From assembly GCA_025765595.1 (NCBI GenBank), contig JAIVFH010000013.1, positions 124,001 through 188,000 of the forward strand: DNA of 64,000 bases, in the 5' to 3' direction. The translations under genes were made by a program, and so were the position numbers. The notes beneath the pieces are model-generated. The model worked only from the letters and a program-made list of their open reading frames with translations, ran no database searches and was not told the DNA's origin. Source of the stretch: Obelidium mucronatum (taxonomy: Eukaryota > Chytridiomycota > Chytridiomycetes > Chytridiales > Chytriomycetaceae). This document shows positions 1 through 10,638 of the stretch, in pieces (position 1 is the stretch's first letter; every line of letters begins with the position of its first letter).

Positions 1-960
1 ATTTCCGTTTGACTATTCCAGAAACTCCTCGTTTCACGGTTGATGGTATGTGGCCTCTTTCTATCATTAAATGGAAGGTTCTTGTTCATTATTTGTTTCA
101 CAGTCATTGGTGACACGGATAAGGGTCTTTCTGACGTTGACAGAGTCCTTGCCATGAATTCAGTTTCCAACATTGCCTCCAACTGGAGACAAGAAGAAGT
201 TGCGACCGCCAAAATTGCTGTTAGACAAGGAGACTTTTTCACCTACTTTGGTAAATGGAAGAACATGAAGACTCTTATTGGTACATGCTACTGTTGGTTC
301 TCTCTCGACGTCGCTTGGTACGGTCTTGCCCTCAACCAGTCTACTGTCCTGACTCTGATCAATTTCAACGGACCTGCCAAGATTTCAGTGTCTTCCACGG
401 TTAACGGAACTACTACGGTTTCCAAGATTACTCCACCTGTCGACATTTGGAACTTGTTCTACCAAGTCGCTGTTGGAAACTTGATTGTGGCCTTCTGTGG
501 AACTGTTCCAGGCTACTGGTTCACTGTCGCTCTTGTTGAAAAGCTGGGTCGTAAGCCAATTCAATACTTTGGATTCTTGGTCATCACCATCTGTTTGATT
601 GTCTTGGCCGTCTTCTGGGATACTCTATCCACACAACAAGTTCCCTTCTTGGTTATCTTCACAATTGCACAATTCTTCTTCCAGTTTGGGCCAAACACAA
701 CAACGTTTGTGATTCCTGGTGAAGTATTCCCAACGCGATTCAGATCCACTGGTCACGGTCTATCTGCCGCTGCTGGAAAGTGCGGTGCTATCATCGGTAT
801 CCAAGCCGTCGGACCCTTCTTCTCAAGTAATACTGTAATTGTTCTTTATGCGTTTGCCGGAATCATGTTTTCTGGACTTCTCGCCACCTGGTTGGTTCCG
901 GAAACCAAAGGAAAGACACTCGAAGAGCTTTCCAACGAAGATGACGTCATTGTCTTTTGA
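1..960 (+). CDS. PHO84-type phosphate:H+ symporter, C-terminal part
   Basis: This is the 3' part of a major-facilitator transporter that imports inorganic phosphate with protons across the plasma membrane. The window opens inside the gene. Exon <1..45 encodes the conserved RLTIPETPRFTVD stretch, a 58-nt intron follows (46..103, GTATGT...CAG), and exon 104..960 carries the C-terminal half. PHO84-family marks are GYWFTVALVEKLGRKP after the central loop and PGEVFPTRFRSTGHG in the last helices, with about six membrane segments visible. It lies head-to-tail with a PHO89-type phosphate transporter 0.66 kb downstream. The family assignment is firm; exact orthology to yeast PHO84 among its paralogues is not testable from the fragment. 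Confidence 0.9.
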
Positions 961-1206
961 ATCTAGATTTCTGTTTTCTGTTTTCCCCTTCCTTTTGTTA
1001 TGTTCGATTATTGTTTGTTATAAGTATAGAAAAACAGAATAAACACTGATGCATGTAGAATTTCTTCCAGTTGAAAAACACCACTCCTGATTAACTGAGT
1101 AGCAATTTCAATTTCCCAAATCAAATGAGCTGTAATGCAAATCAATCTTTATGGGCTTGATTCTGCGTGGCCCTCTTGAGAATCGTGTTATGGATGATTC
1201 CTTGTT

Positions 1207-1254
1207 AGTGGTGTTGTCCATCTGAGAAAAAGTGGTGTTGTCCATCTGCGAAAA
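1207..1254. repeat. Two-copy 24-bp tandem repeat
   Basis: A unit beginning AGTGGTGTTGTCCATCTG occurs twice with a 24-bp period and one mismatch in the spacer. It lies in the intergenic region upstream of the PHO89-like gene. No function is evident. Confidence 0.7.
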
Positions 1255-1555
1255 GGTGATCGGACCAGTGAGTTGACCCAAGTTGATATAATGTACCTTA
1301 TTTTCAACCGCACTTTCGCATTTGAAAGGGTGCGTGCACCTCCTGGAAAATTCATGGCGAAATGAGTATCAAAGATGAGTTTGAACTTACGCGTTAATTG
1401 AATTGGGAAAAGACTTTCTAGTTTAGGGCATTCAGTTCCTTCAGTTTCCAATATCATTTGAAGGCTTGCAACGATCTCATTACCAAAATTCGAAGTTGAA
1501 AATTTTGTAAAATTACAAGTTAAACAGAGGCGTGTGCCTTCAAGAGAGGAAAGAG

Positions 1556-1563
1556 TATATAAA
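1556..1563 (+). promoter_or_regulatory. TATA box of the PHO89-like gene
   Basis: TATATAAA lies 59 nt before the ATG at 1623 in an otherwise non-coding stretch, a plausible core promoter position. Confidence 0.5.
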
Positions 1564-1622
1564 GCACTTCGCGCTCTTCTCTTAATGCTTATAACAGCCT
1601 TCAACAACAAAACACAACAAAG

Positions 1623-3260
1623 ATGCCTCCAGTTCCTATGCCTGTTAACTCCTTCACCTGGATCTTCGGTCTGACCGTTGCATTCTCGTTCCTCGATGCC
1701 TACGCCATCGGTGCCAATGATGTTGCCAACTCCTTTGCTACATCTGTCGGTTCCCGTTCCCTTAAGTTGTGGCAAGCTTGCTGCATTGCTATCTTCACTG
1801 AGTTCATTGGTGCTATTGCTTTGGGTGCTTCTACTACTGGTACCATCAAGGATGGAATCATCGCTCTCAGCATGTTCGACAAGCGTCAAGATCTTTTGAT
1901 GGCTGCCTTTATGTGTGCCCTCATTGGTTCTTCCACTTGGGTCATGATTGCTACTCGTTTTGGTTGGCCAGTTTCTACTACTCACTCCATTGTTGGTGCT
2001 CTTATCGGTGTGGGTATCTCTGCTTTCGGAACTGACGCTGTTAACTGGGCTTGGGATGGAAAGGGTGTTGCTCAAATTGTTGCTTCTTGGTTGATTTCCC
2101 CAGCCGTTGCTGCCATTCTCGCTGCCTTGATCTATGGACTCACTCGCCAATTTGTTCTCAAGGCCAAGAACCCACTCCGTGCTGGTATCTACGCTATTCC
2201 ATTCTACTTCACTATTACCACCTTCATTGTTGCCTTCTACGTTGTCTCCAAGAACGGAAAGTCTACCCTCAAGATCACTGCCAACACTTTTGGAGGCCCA
2301 CTTACTGTCGCGGGTGACGTTGCTCTTTGCATGGGAATTGTCGGAGGTCTTGCCGGTTTCGTTCTCCTTGTCTGTGTTGGTTTGGCCATTCCATACTTCA
2401 TCCGTAAGCTTGAAAAGGAAGAAGACCTCAAGTGGTACCACTTCTTCTACATCATCTTTGTTCCAACCCAGCCAAAGAACGAGAAGCTTGAACACGACCT
2501 CAAGGTCCAATTCACCCCACACTTGCTCGAAGATGGTGAAAAGGTTGTTGCCAACGCCGATGTTGAACAAAAGGTGCACGTTGCTGAAGGCCAAACTGAT
2601 TCCAAGACTGTTATCGGTACCATCAAGGGAGGACTTATGGGAACTTACGAACTTGCCAAGAAGGGTCTCTTCCTTGACGTTGCTTCAGTCCAATCCGAAA
2701 ACGCCCAGGCTGCTCACGGTCACGCTACTTTGTACGACAACAAGGTTGAATTCTTGTTCTCCTTCCTCCAAGTTATGACTGCGTCCTTCGCCTCCTTTGC
2801 TCACGGTTCCAACGATGTTGCCAACGCTATCGGTCCACTTGCCGCTGTCTACGACTTGTGGACCACTGGTCAAGTCGCCAAGAACGCTAACGTTCAAACC
2901 TGGATGTTGGCTATGGGAGGTATCGCTATTGACTTGGGTCTTGCTCTCTACGGTTGGAGAATCATGATCAACTTGGGTAACAACTTGACCTACCACTCCC
3001 CATCCCGTGGTTTTGCCATGGAGCTTGGTGCTGCCTTGTCTGTCATCTCTGCCTCTTTCTTGGCTCTCCCAGTCTCCACCACCCAATGCATTGTCGGTGC
3101 TACCATTGGTGTTGGTCTCATGAACGGAACTGCTAAGGCTATTAACTGGAAGATGGTTTCTTGGACTTTGTTCTCCTGGTTGCTCACCCTTCCAGTCGCC
3201 GGTGTCTCCGCTGGATGCCTCTACGCGCTCCTCACCCGTGGACCAAGCTTCAACAAGTAA
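1623..3260 (+). CDS. PHO89-type Na+/phosphate symporter (PiT family)
   Basis: An intronless 545-residue PiT-family transporter that takes up phosphate, in fungi usually with Na+. It shows the duplicated family signature: GANDVANSF near residue 30 and GSNDVANAIGP near residue 397, each followed by a membrane-rich half, with a hydrophilic loop of about 100 residues (270-370) between them. The paired motifs WPVSTTHSIVGA and LPVSTTQCIVGA are also present. Length matches the family. The ATG at 1623 follows CAACAAAG and is the first in frame after a TATA box. Pairing with the upstream PHO84-like gene puts a high-affinity H+ and a cation-coupled uptake route side by side, which suggests co-regulation by phosphate. 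Confidence 0.95.
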   Translation: MPPVPMPVNSFTWIFGLTVAFSFLDAYAIGANDVANSFATSVGSRSLKLWQACCIAIFTEFIGAIALGASTTGTIKDGIIALSMFDKRQDLLMAAFMCALIGSSTWVMIATRFGWPVSTTHSIVGALIGVGISAFGTDAVNWAWDGKGVAQIVASWLISPAVAAILAALIYGLTRQFVLKAKNPLRAGIYAIPFYFTITTFIVAFYVVSKNGKSTLKITANTFGGPLTVAGDVALCMGIVGGLAGFVLLVCVGLAIPYFIRKLEKEEDLKWYHFFYIIFVPTQPKNEKLEHDLKVQFTPHLLEDGEKVVANADVEQKVHVAEGQTDSKTVIGTIKGGLMGTYELAKKGLFLDVASVQSENAQAAHGHATLYDNKVEFLFSFLQVMTASFASFAHGSNDVANAIGPLAAVYDLWTTGQVAKNANVQTWMLAMGGIAIDLGLALYGWRIMINLGNNLTYHSPSRGFAMELGAALSVISASFLALPVSTTQCIVGATIGVGLMNGTAKAINWKMVSWTLFSWLLTLPVAGVSAGCLYALLTRGPSFNK

Positions 3261-3380
3261 ATCGGGAACTTATATAATACGTGTTTTGTAGATTTGTTAA
3301 AGGAACAATAGAGTAAATTTGTGTTAAGTGATATTCCTTAGACTTCTCTTAAATACTTCATGATATTTGTGTCTCCCTTA

Positions 3381-4629
3381 TCAATTGGCACGTTGTAATG
3401 AGACTGGAAGCATTGAATCGCCCCAAGGCGATATTTGACTCCTTATGTCAATTGTCGGCATCTTTCTCCACACTTGCACAATATCATCCCACGAATCATG
3501 TGTGACATTTACTATGAAACTCGTATTGTAATTAACCAGAGCCCAGTTATTCATCCAAACTGCCTTATAAGTCCAAAGTGCCCATAGAGGAATTTTGGAA
3601 CTGAGTTTGTCCATGTGATTGACGCCCCTTTGAGAATCGGAAGGATCAGCAAAGTGCCACTCACTAATAAAGTAGGGAACGGGATAATTCTCTTTCACTT
3701 TGTCTTGAACATTTGCAATGAATCCGGAAATGGTTTGCTGACCCTCATATGTATGAAATGCGTAGACTACATTCTCCCACCCGTATTGCGAAGGATGGAT
3801 ACGATCTACTGAGAAGTATCGAATGAAGATGCGTTTTCGATCCTCTTTCCGCACGGCAGAGTAAAGCACTTGAGATAAGGAGATTTCCATATGATGCGGC
3901 CACTTCATTCGCTCCTTCAATACCAAGAATTCCAGGGACATTCTTAACGTGGCGCGTCAAATTCGACAGAAAATCAGCGGCTTTAGACCGATGTAGTATA
4001 CACATGGCTCGTTGCTCTGTCGACAATTTGGGATCATTCTGAGATATGGCCTCGAACCATACATCATATCCAAACCAATTGTGAAGGTCCAAAACAACAT
4101 AGAGCCCATTTGCGGTAATATTTCCAATAGCCCAGTCCAACCTTGTGAAATCAATCTCGCCTGTCGAATCTCGTATCCAAGTTCCGTTTTTCCATTGAAA
4201 GTTTCGATAATGTAGCGGCAATCGAACCATATTGAAACCCATTGAATTTATGAGATCAAAGTCTTGTATAGACATTGCGTGGTCAATGTAGATGTTCATG
4301 AGTTCACGGGTCTTTGCTTCACCCCACCGAGTGTCACTTTGGTTAAAGAAGGCAAATTCCACGCCGTCGGGTTTGATCCCACCAAATTGATTGTTGAGTG
4401 TGAACCATGTTCCGAGATTCACTCCGCGGCCATAGAATAAAGACCCGTTGGGGAAGCGGATGTTTGAACCATCCACAACAAGGTGGGGCAGCGGTTCCAA
4501 GGTGTTGCCAGAAGCTGCGCGTCCACCAGTGGTCGCAGTTAAAGGAACGACAGCTACGGCAAAGAATATGGCAACGAGGAGCATCAGCAGGAAAGACACG
4601 GCCAAGCTAACAGATGTAACAGATGCCAT
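3381..4629 (-). CDS. GH5-type exo-beta-1,3-glucanase-like, one frameshift
   Basis: A membrane-anchored glycoside hydrolase of the GH5 glucanase type, expected to act on cell-wall or substrate beta-glucan. From the ATG at 4629 there is a signal anchor (residues about 8-28), then GRGVNLGTWF, RLPLHYRNFQW and a segment ending GIEGANE with the acid/base Glu. A one-base extra shift near 3870-3890 moves the rest (SQVLYSAVR onward, with nucleophile in FISEW) to another frame that runs to 3381. No intron explains it. The alignment resumes exactly against the paralogue at 11158..12680, so one inserted base or an assembly error is likely. Both catalytic glutamates are intact. Convergent with the PHO89-like gene. 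Confidence 0.8.
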
Positions 4630-4662
4630 TAAACTAAAAAATGTTTTTAATGAGCAAGAAAA

Positions 4663-4734
4663 TGCCCCCTAGCGGGATTGAACCGCTGGCCTTGTCCTTA
4701 CGAGGGAGACGCTCTGCCACTGAGCTAAAGGGGC
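4663..4734 (-). tRNA. tRNA-Thr (anticodon CGU)
   Basis: A 72-nt cloverleaf on the minus strand, reading from 4734. The acceptor stem has 7 pairs with one or two G-U, the D arm is GCTC/GAGC, and the T arm is AGCGG/CCGCT with loop TTCAATC. The anticodon loop CTCGTAA gives CGU and decodes ACG (Thr). The anticodon stem has one C-C mismatch. The 3' flank after discriminator A is a T-run that can terminate Pol III. No intron. Confidence 0.9.
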
Positions 4735-4863
4735 TTGCTATCTTCAATATAGTAATTACTTAAGATCTCAAAATATTTCCAGTGCTTCTGTTATTTGTTT
4801 TTATTGCCAACATATCAAGAAGTCTATCAGGAACAACCCGCGATTTCCTAGCTCTGACATACA

Positions 4864-5237
4864 ATGGCTTCAAACTCTAATGCGTTTGTTGTATGCGTAT
4901 TTGGTCTATGGCGTTCAACCGGCCGTTATGACCTTTCATGTCTTTGCTCTGTGCTGCTTGTTCTTTGGTGCGCCCGAGGTAATTTTTGCAGTTTTTTTTC
5001 CTAGCTGTTTTTTGAGAAAACAGAAGAAGTTGCAGGTGGTTCGAAATGTCGAACGCTTAAGCGGAGGCGGACCTCGCCGCGGAGTGGTTGTGTCTGAGAC
5101 TTCAGACTTCAGAAATTGAAGGACAACAATTTGAAGGTGTGAATGCGGCGCGATTGTTGGAGGGTAGATTTGAGGAAGCTCCGTTGTTGAGTGTGATGGA
5201 CTTGGGTGATGATCCTGTACCAATGTATTCTGAGTAA
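4864..5237 (+). CDS. Possible small two-exon gene
   Basis: Unrecognised. An ATG at 4864 (context ACAATGG) opens 38 codons to 4978. Joining at a GTAATT donor to 5062 after TTAAG keeps phase and gives an acidic C-terminal stretch (LLEGRFEEAPLLS) up to a stop at 5237, 96 residues in all. A competing reading from an ATG at 4880 gives a hydrophobic peptide ending at 5119. Both rely on weak splice signals. It sits between the tRNA and the GST gene. Confidence 0.25.
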
Positions 5238-5380
5238 ACTGATATCTTTCCATTGTTTGCACCATTAATAATATTGAAATAAATAAGATGAAGTCAGCCT
5301 TTGGAACACACGCGTCAATCGCATCATCCAACAGGCATAAAAAGAACCACGGAAATTTCAAATCAAAACAAAGCACCAAA

Positions 5381-6106
5381 ATGACCAAAACAAACGACAA
5401 GATCATTCTCTACACAAACCACGGTTGTCCCTGGGCCCACAGAGCACACATTGCGCTGAACGAACTCGGTCTTGACTTTGAAGAAGTCATCATTGATCTC
5501 ACCATCCCAAGAGCGGAACGCACGGAATACCTCAAGATCAACCCCCGCGGCCTTGTTCCAACTCTCTCTTGGAATGGAGAAATAATTCCAGAGTCCGGAA
5601 TCGTTGCTCAATTCTTGGCCGATGCTTATCCCACTTCTGGCTTGGTCAAACCATCCAACACACCCGACGGTGCCTTACAGCGTGCCAAGTACACTGTGTT
5701 TGTGGATGCCTTCTTTTCCAAGTTCCAAGCTGAGCTGTTCAAGTTCTGGAGTGTCAAGACGGATGCCGAAGCGCTGCCAGTCTTTGAGGCAGCAGTCGCT
5801 GTTCTTGCCTTGGAAATTGAGCCACGCTTGGAGCATTTGACTGAAGAGAAGCCGTACTTTGGCGGAAGCGAGAAACTGACTCTGGTTGAAGTCCTTACTG
5901 GCTCGTTCCTTGTCCGCCTTGTCGCGTCGCTGCGGGCTGGAATTTACCCCGCGTCATTCCAAACTCAACTGGCAGAAAAGACTCCGCGCTTCTGGAAATG
6001 GGCGCAGCTTGTTTCAGTGCATCCAAGTGTCACAAGCATCTTTGACGAAGAAAAGATTGTTGGCTACACAAAGGCTCGTTTGGAAAAGGCTCGCGCGTCT
6101 GCGTGA
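5381..6106 (+). CDS. Glutathione S-transferase (omega-like)
   Basis: A 241-residue cytosolic GST that conjugates or reduces substrates with glutathione. The thioredoxin-fold N-terminus has CPWAHRAHIAL, where the Cys of CPW is the omega-type active residue, followed by NPRGLVPTLSW with the cis-Pro and ESGIVAQFLADAYP for glutathione binding. The C-terminal half is the all-helical GST domain. The frame is open from 5288, but the ATG at 5381 has a good context (CAAAATGAC) and leaves only a short N-terminus before the beta strand. No introns. The substrate is unknown. Confidence 0.88.
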   Translation: MTKTNDKIILYTNHGCPWAHRAHIALNELGLDFEEVIIDLTIPRAERTEYLKINPRGLVPTLSWNGEIIPESGIVAQFLADAYPTSGLVKPSNTPDGALQRAKYTVFVDAFFSKFQAELFKFWSVKTDAEALPVFEAAVAVLALEIEPRLEHLTEEKPYFGGSEKLTLVEVLTGSFLVRLVASLRAGIYPASFQTQLAEKTPRFWKWAQLVSVHPSVTSIFDEEKIVGYTKARLEKARASA

Positions 6107-6216
6107 TTTAATTTCCGTCGTTGAATGAATAAAAGCATGAAGTTTTAAAAGAGATCATGTTTAAAGTCTATCTAAATATTCAATAAAATAGTTCAAAATA
6201 CATATTATTTACGACA

Positions 6217-6965
6217 ATGTCAGACGGCGGCCCAATCAACCTCGCGGACCTTCCGCTTCAACAGCTGCAAGCCGTCAAAAACCAAATGGACGAAGTAAGC
6301 AGAGGAAACTGATGGAAGCATTGTGAGGGGGCTGATGGTGTGCAATGTGGTGAATTAGGAAATCCAACACTTGACTCAATCATACGCACAACTGAAGCAA
6401 GCCCAAGTCAAATTCAGTGATTCAATTGAAAGTCTGAATTCTATTGATGGACGGAAGGATGGTAAGAGGGCCTGGAGGGGCGTAGTTGTTTGTGACCTAA
6501 GCATCGAAAACAAACAGAGAAAATCCTGATTCCTTTAACAAGCTCACTATACGTGCCTGGAACTCTATCAGATGTTTCGAGAGTGATTGTCGATATTGGT
6601 ACTGGATACATGATTGATAAGGTTTGGGTTGCGCTCCTCAGCGCTTTTAAGCGCTCGATGCTAAAATGCCCGACACAATATCCGTTACTACCTTTCCTAC
6701 TCTGTGAAATTTCCAATAGTCTATTCCTGATGCAAAGGAGTTTTACAAAACCAAAGTCGCATTCTTGAAGCAAAACTTGGAAGGATTGCAGGAAACAATC
6801 ACGCAGAGAGAGAATCAGTACAAGGGTAAGAATTTATATCCTTCGTCAAATGAATGGTGGCTCATATTTTTATGTGGTTCTTCAGTCTTGATTGATGTCA
6901 TGAACATGAAGATGACTGAAGCGCAGCAGCAACAACAAGCTGCAGCCGCCGCAGCAAAGAAGTAG
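6217..6965 (+). CDS. GIM5: Prefoldin subunit 5
   Basis: An alpha-type subunit of the prefoldin chaperone, which hands unfolded actin and tubulin to the TRiC chaperonin in the cytosol. Five exons (6217..6294, 6359..6461, 6518..6621, 6720..6825, 6886..6965) join in phase to 156 residues, the usual size. N- and C-terminal coiled-coil helices flank the beta hairpins with PLTSSLYVPG and VIVDIGTGYMIDK, which are typical of PFD5. The C-terminus is Gln/Ala-rich (EAQQQQQAAAAAAKK). It ends 137 nt from the convergent TOM70 gene. Confidence 0.92.
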
Positions 6966-7102
6966 CCAAAGAAGTCAGGAAGAAATAAACTTATTGTAAA
7001 AGTGATTTTTATTTGATGCTCTTCGTGAAAGAAGCAATACATCGAGTGAGAAAAAAAAGCGGCCATACATGAAGAGACAAGAATAAAACAAAGTGATCAT
7101 TC

Positions 7103-9274
7103 TTAAAGACCTGCAGCCGCTGAAACACTTCGGAGCTTTGCGTATACGTCTGGGTACATTTTGGACACATACAACTGAGCAGCACAAGCCTGTGATATAA
7201 AGCGAAGCGATTTAATTGACTGAAAATGGCAAAAAAAAAGTAATGCTTTCACCTCGCGGCAAGAAATGGCATTCACGAGTTCCGGTTCTGTGCGGGTAAC
7301 CTTGATGGCAGAATCATAAGCGGCCAAGGCATCTTCCAGACGGTTTTGATGAATCAACAACTGCGCAAGTTGAATGTATGCAATGTCACAGGTAGGATCC
7401 ACTTCAGCTGCTTGAACACAGAACTTTTCGGCGTTTTCAGCATCGCCCTTTGATTGCAAGTACAGGATTGCTGTATTATCGAAGGAAATATTAACAAAAA
7501 ATCCACATTAAAAGGGAATAAAAATGCAGACTTACATTTGTTGATGAATGGCAATGGTGACGAACCATCCATCTCAATCGCCTTGTCGAAATACCGCTCA
7601 GCATCCTCAAACCGCCCCATATCCAACAATACTTCTCCATAATAGTTGTAAACTTCAGGAACCTCACTAAACTTCTTCAATGCCTTCAAAAATGTTTTTT
7701 CAGAGGTTCCGATTTCTCCACTCTTGTATTGTGCAACGGCAAGCTGAATATGGGCGTAAACAAAGTCATTATCGAGTTCCAAGGACTTTTGGTAGTCCAA
7801 AATAGCAGCAGAGACATCTCCAGTGAGGAATCGGACTTGTCCACGATGGTAGTAGAGGTCTGGGTTGGTGCTTGAGACGGATTCGGCCTTTTCGTATTCT
7901 CGAACGGCTGAATCGAGATCTTGACGTTCCATAAAGATTGATGCGCGTTTAATGAGAGTGTTCATGTTGGTTGGGTCAAGGCGGAGAGACGTGTCCAAAT
8001 GCTGCATGGCGGTGGGAACTTGATAAATAAGGGGGATAAATTAGTAATGCAGAACTACGCGAAGAAAAAAAAAAAGAACTCAACTGTCTCCCTTCAGGAA
8101 TGAAAAAGTTCCAAGAGTGTTTAAGGCAAATGCACGAATCTTGTCGCTGCTCATTTCGGCTTGAAGAGCGTCGCCGACCAGTTCAATGGCGCGTTCCCAG
8201 TCTTTGGCGAGGATTGATTCATAAGCTTTATGCAATAGAGCATCACCAGCAAGGTCGGAGGGGAATTCGGCAGCGACCGATGCACCAAAGTTCTTGGGAC
8301 GGAACGAATCCATGTAGGCTAAACAAAATCAAGAGGGAGCGGATGAGTACTAGTACAAAAGCAAAAGAGCCCCACCCTTGACAAAAGTCTCAGAAGGCAG
8401 ACGAGCAACTTTAGTTTCCATTGCCTTTGTTGCCTTGGCGGTCCCGACATCCTTCAAAATACGATCCGTGGTTGTAATACTGCTCTCCTTCTTGAACTCT
8501 TCCAACATGCAAATGGCAGTGTAATCATTCAAAGCCTTTTCCAAATCCCCAGTTGCACTGTATGCTTGAGCACGACGGTAAATAGCCTTGATGTAGCGAG
8601 GATCCAATGCGAGGGCAGAGTCACAATCAGAAATCGTCAAGGTGTGGTTGTCCAAGTTTGAATAACAAGCCGCTCGGTTGGCAAAAAAGACAGGGTCCGT
8701 GTTGTTGAGGGCGATGGCTTTGGTGTAGTATTCAATCGCTTCGGAGTACTTCTTTTCGCCAAAGAGACGGTTTCCAATAGTTTTGGCTTCTTTGGCCAGA
8801 GTTTCAGCGTCTTTTTCCTGTTGTTTACGTTTTGGTAAGGCCCTTCACACATGCAACGAATACACAAGTAAAACAAGTAACCTCCACGACGGCAGCAACA
8901 GCTTTAGCAGAATCATTCAAGGCTGGTGCAACTTGCGGCTTCAATCTTTGCATCGTCTGCTGCGATCTCCTTAGCGGCTTCCTTTGGCTTTGCAACTGTT
9001 GGGACTGACTTCAACCACATGTACCCTGAGCAGACATCTCTTTTTTTAAAAGACAAAAAATACCTTCAGGAACACTTGCATCGATCGACTCCTTCGATTC
9101 AGATTTCGCCAGGCCCTTAGTGGCAGGGACCTTGACCTTCTTGGCCTTCTTTGCAGAAGTGGATGAAGATGAGGAGGCCAGGATCCACACGCCAACAGCA
9201 ACTGCTGCCACTGAAACTGCTGCAACGAATGCGTTCTTTGGAGTCAACAGCGGGTTGGTTGAAAGGTCACTCAT
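7103..9274 (-). CDS. TOM70: Mitochondrial import receptor TOM70
   Basis: The outer-membrane receptor that binds carrier-type precursors with Hsp70/Hsp90. Seven exons read from 9274: 9064..9274, 8882..9004, 8376..8817, 8085..8318, 7536..8018, 7253..7470, 7103..7189. Residues 12-32 form an N-terminal membrane anchor, then a charged linker, then TPR repeats to the C-terminus (AKTIGNRLFGEKKYSEAIEYY is the first). All phases agree except inside exon 2, where one extra base near 8931-8940 shifts frame between the charged linker and the Ala-rich end of that exon. The gene is single-copy and conserved, so a sequence error is likely. About 598 residues after allowing for it, close to family size. Confidence 0.88.
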
Positions 9275-9509
9275 TTTTTCCAGTAACAAAAAGTGAAAAG
9301 GAGGGTGAGTCACCCTCGCGAGATACTGTTAACACTTAGTTTAGACTTGTGACGTGGTTTTCGCTTTCTGGGGGAGAGCAGATTTTCCACCTCTAGTGCC
9401 GTAAATTAGGATTGTCAATACTCAACCTTGTCATTGTGCTCTATATAGAGGGATCAAGCGCTTTTTCTTTACTCCGCTTGATTGTCGCGCTCGTCTTAAA
9501 GGAGTATCC

Positions 9510-9776
9510 ACTGAAATGGATGAAAGAATGTTGAAGGCGATGAAGAATGCCGGTTATATTGAGTGGTTTGGGGCAGCAATATTTCCTCATTGGTTACAAC
9601 ATCACTACATCATCGATTCCAGGAGAAGTACAATTCAAATGCAAGCGAAGCATATAGAAGGATCCGAATCAGATAATAGCTTTCTCAAGAAAACAAATCT
9701 CGTTGTAAATCGAGTTTTATTTACACAGTTGGCCCGTTGGCTCGATCCAATAACAACCGTGACCTTACACTATTAA
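9510..9776 (+). pseudogene. Inverted partial copy of the downstream hypothetical gene
   Basis: The plus-strand stretch DERMLKAMKNAGYIEWFGAA (from about 9516) matches DERMLKGLKKSGVIEWFGAA on the opposite strand near 9960-10020. The two copies face each other a few hundred bases apart. Only the C-terminal 40 or so codons are duplicated, with no upstream domain, so this is read as a gene fragment. Confidence 0.6.
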
Positions 9777-10638
9777 ACTCCACAATATTCACACATTTAA
9801 TACTACAATTACTGCTAGCATCTGTCGATACAGATAGACTTGATGTACTTCCATTTTGTTTGTCAATATTGTCATCCGAACACTGATTCTCACTTGGAAC
9901 AACACGGGGTGAAATAGAATCTTCATCTCGATGCTGTAGTGGTAAAGGTATGGAAGCTGCTCCAAACCACTCAATCACCCCGCTCTTTTTAAGCCCTTTT
10001 AGCATGCGCTCATCCAATTCATCCTTCGCCTTCGCCTCTTGGAGCCCAAGAACTTCATTAATAGCTTTCATTACGAAAGTTATTGACTCTAGATCGGGAT
10101 CTCTTCCTTTATAGCATGCGCTGAGCAACTGTTTCACAATGTACAAAAGAAGATCCTGAGCGCTCTTCCCTTGATACGTGATATACCCCGGTTTCGTTCT
10201 CTTTTTGCCACCAAATGGTTTAGGACTTGTTGGGTAAAATAGAGTTCCCGCTAGTGCGTAGATGAGGCGGTCTGGATGGGCTTTTGTGCTTGAGAACAGT
10301 GAATGGATTACGCAAGTTGTTTTGACGATTGCTGCCTCCAGAGAGACCTTCTCTTCTGCCGCTACCGAATTTGATAGAATCGAAGGTGCTGTGAATGGGC
10401 ATGTTACTCGTCGCTGGTGTCCGGGCAGTTTCTGGAAGATGAGAGTCGAGCGAACTAGTGTTTCTGGAGAGATAGTTCGGAGCATATTCTCAGGTGTAGA
10501 AGAGCGCGCGAGGTCTGAAAGTGAGGCGATCTCAAGGAATGCCTTCAGTTTGCGAGGGATCTGTTTGGTAGCTATTACTAAAGTAAAGATCCGCAGAAAA
10601 GAGTGGAACCAGTGCTTACAAAGAAACCGGTGATGCAT
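9721..10638 (-). CDS. Hypothetical protein, 305 aa
   Basis: Not recognised. A single open frame from the ATG at 10638 encodes a mostly helical soluble protein. The region SAQDLLLYIVKQLLSACYK followed by a Lys/Glu-rich stretch and IEWFGAA is the part duplicated in inverted orientation at 9510. The tail is Ser/Asn-rich. A splice-like GTAAGC...CAG near the N-terminus does not keep the frame, so the unspliced reading was kept; the true start may lie further in. Confidence 0.55.
   Translation of the reverse strand: MHHRFLCKHWFHSFLRIFTLVIATKQIPRKLKAFLEIASLSDLARSSTPENMLRTISPETLVRSTLIFQKLPGHQRRVTCPFTAPSILSNSVAAEEKVSLEAAIVKTTCVIHSLFSSTKAHPDRLIYALAGTLFYPTSPKPFGGKKRTKPGYITYQGKSAQDLLLYIVKQLLSACYKGRDPDLESITFVMKAINEVLGLQEAKAKDELDERMLKGLKKSGVIEWFGAASIPLPLQHRDEDSISPRVVPSENQCSDDNIDKQNGSTSSLSVSTDASSNCSIKCVNIVEFNSVRSRLLLDRANGPTV

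Larger units (their letters stand above)
961..1622. other. Intergenic region between the phosphate transporters
   Basis: It holds the 3' end of the PHO84-like gene (AATAAA near 1040), the 24-bp tandem repeat and the PHO89-like promoter. I looked for a Pho4-type CACGTG or CACGTT box and saw none. Confidence 0.6.

Noticed and set aside
1263..1622. PHO-box regulation of the PHO89-like gene
   Set aside because: No CACGTG or CACGTT was found in the promoter region.
1188..2594. 468-codon minus-strand ORF opposite the PHO89-like gene
   Set aside because: It mirrors the codon bias of the plus-strand transporter, has no domain, and the opposite strand is a certain gene.
3860..3895. Programmed +1 frameshifting as the common cause of the broken frames
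   Set aside because: The breaks share no slippery codon, stop context or stem; they occur at unrelated sequences and include losses as well as gains.
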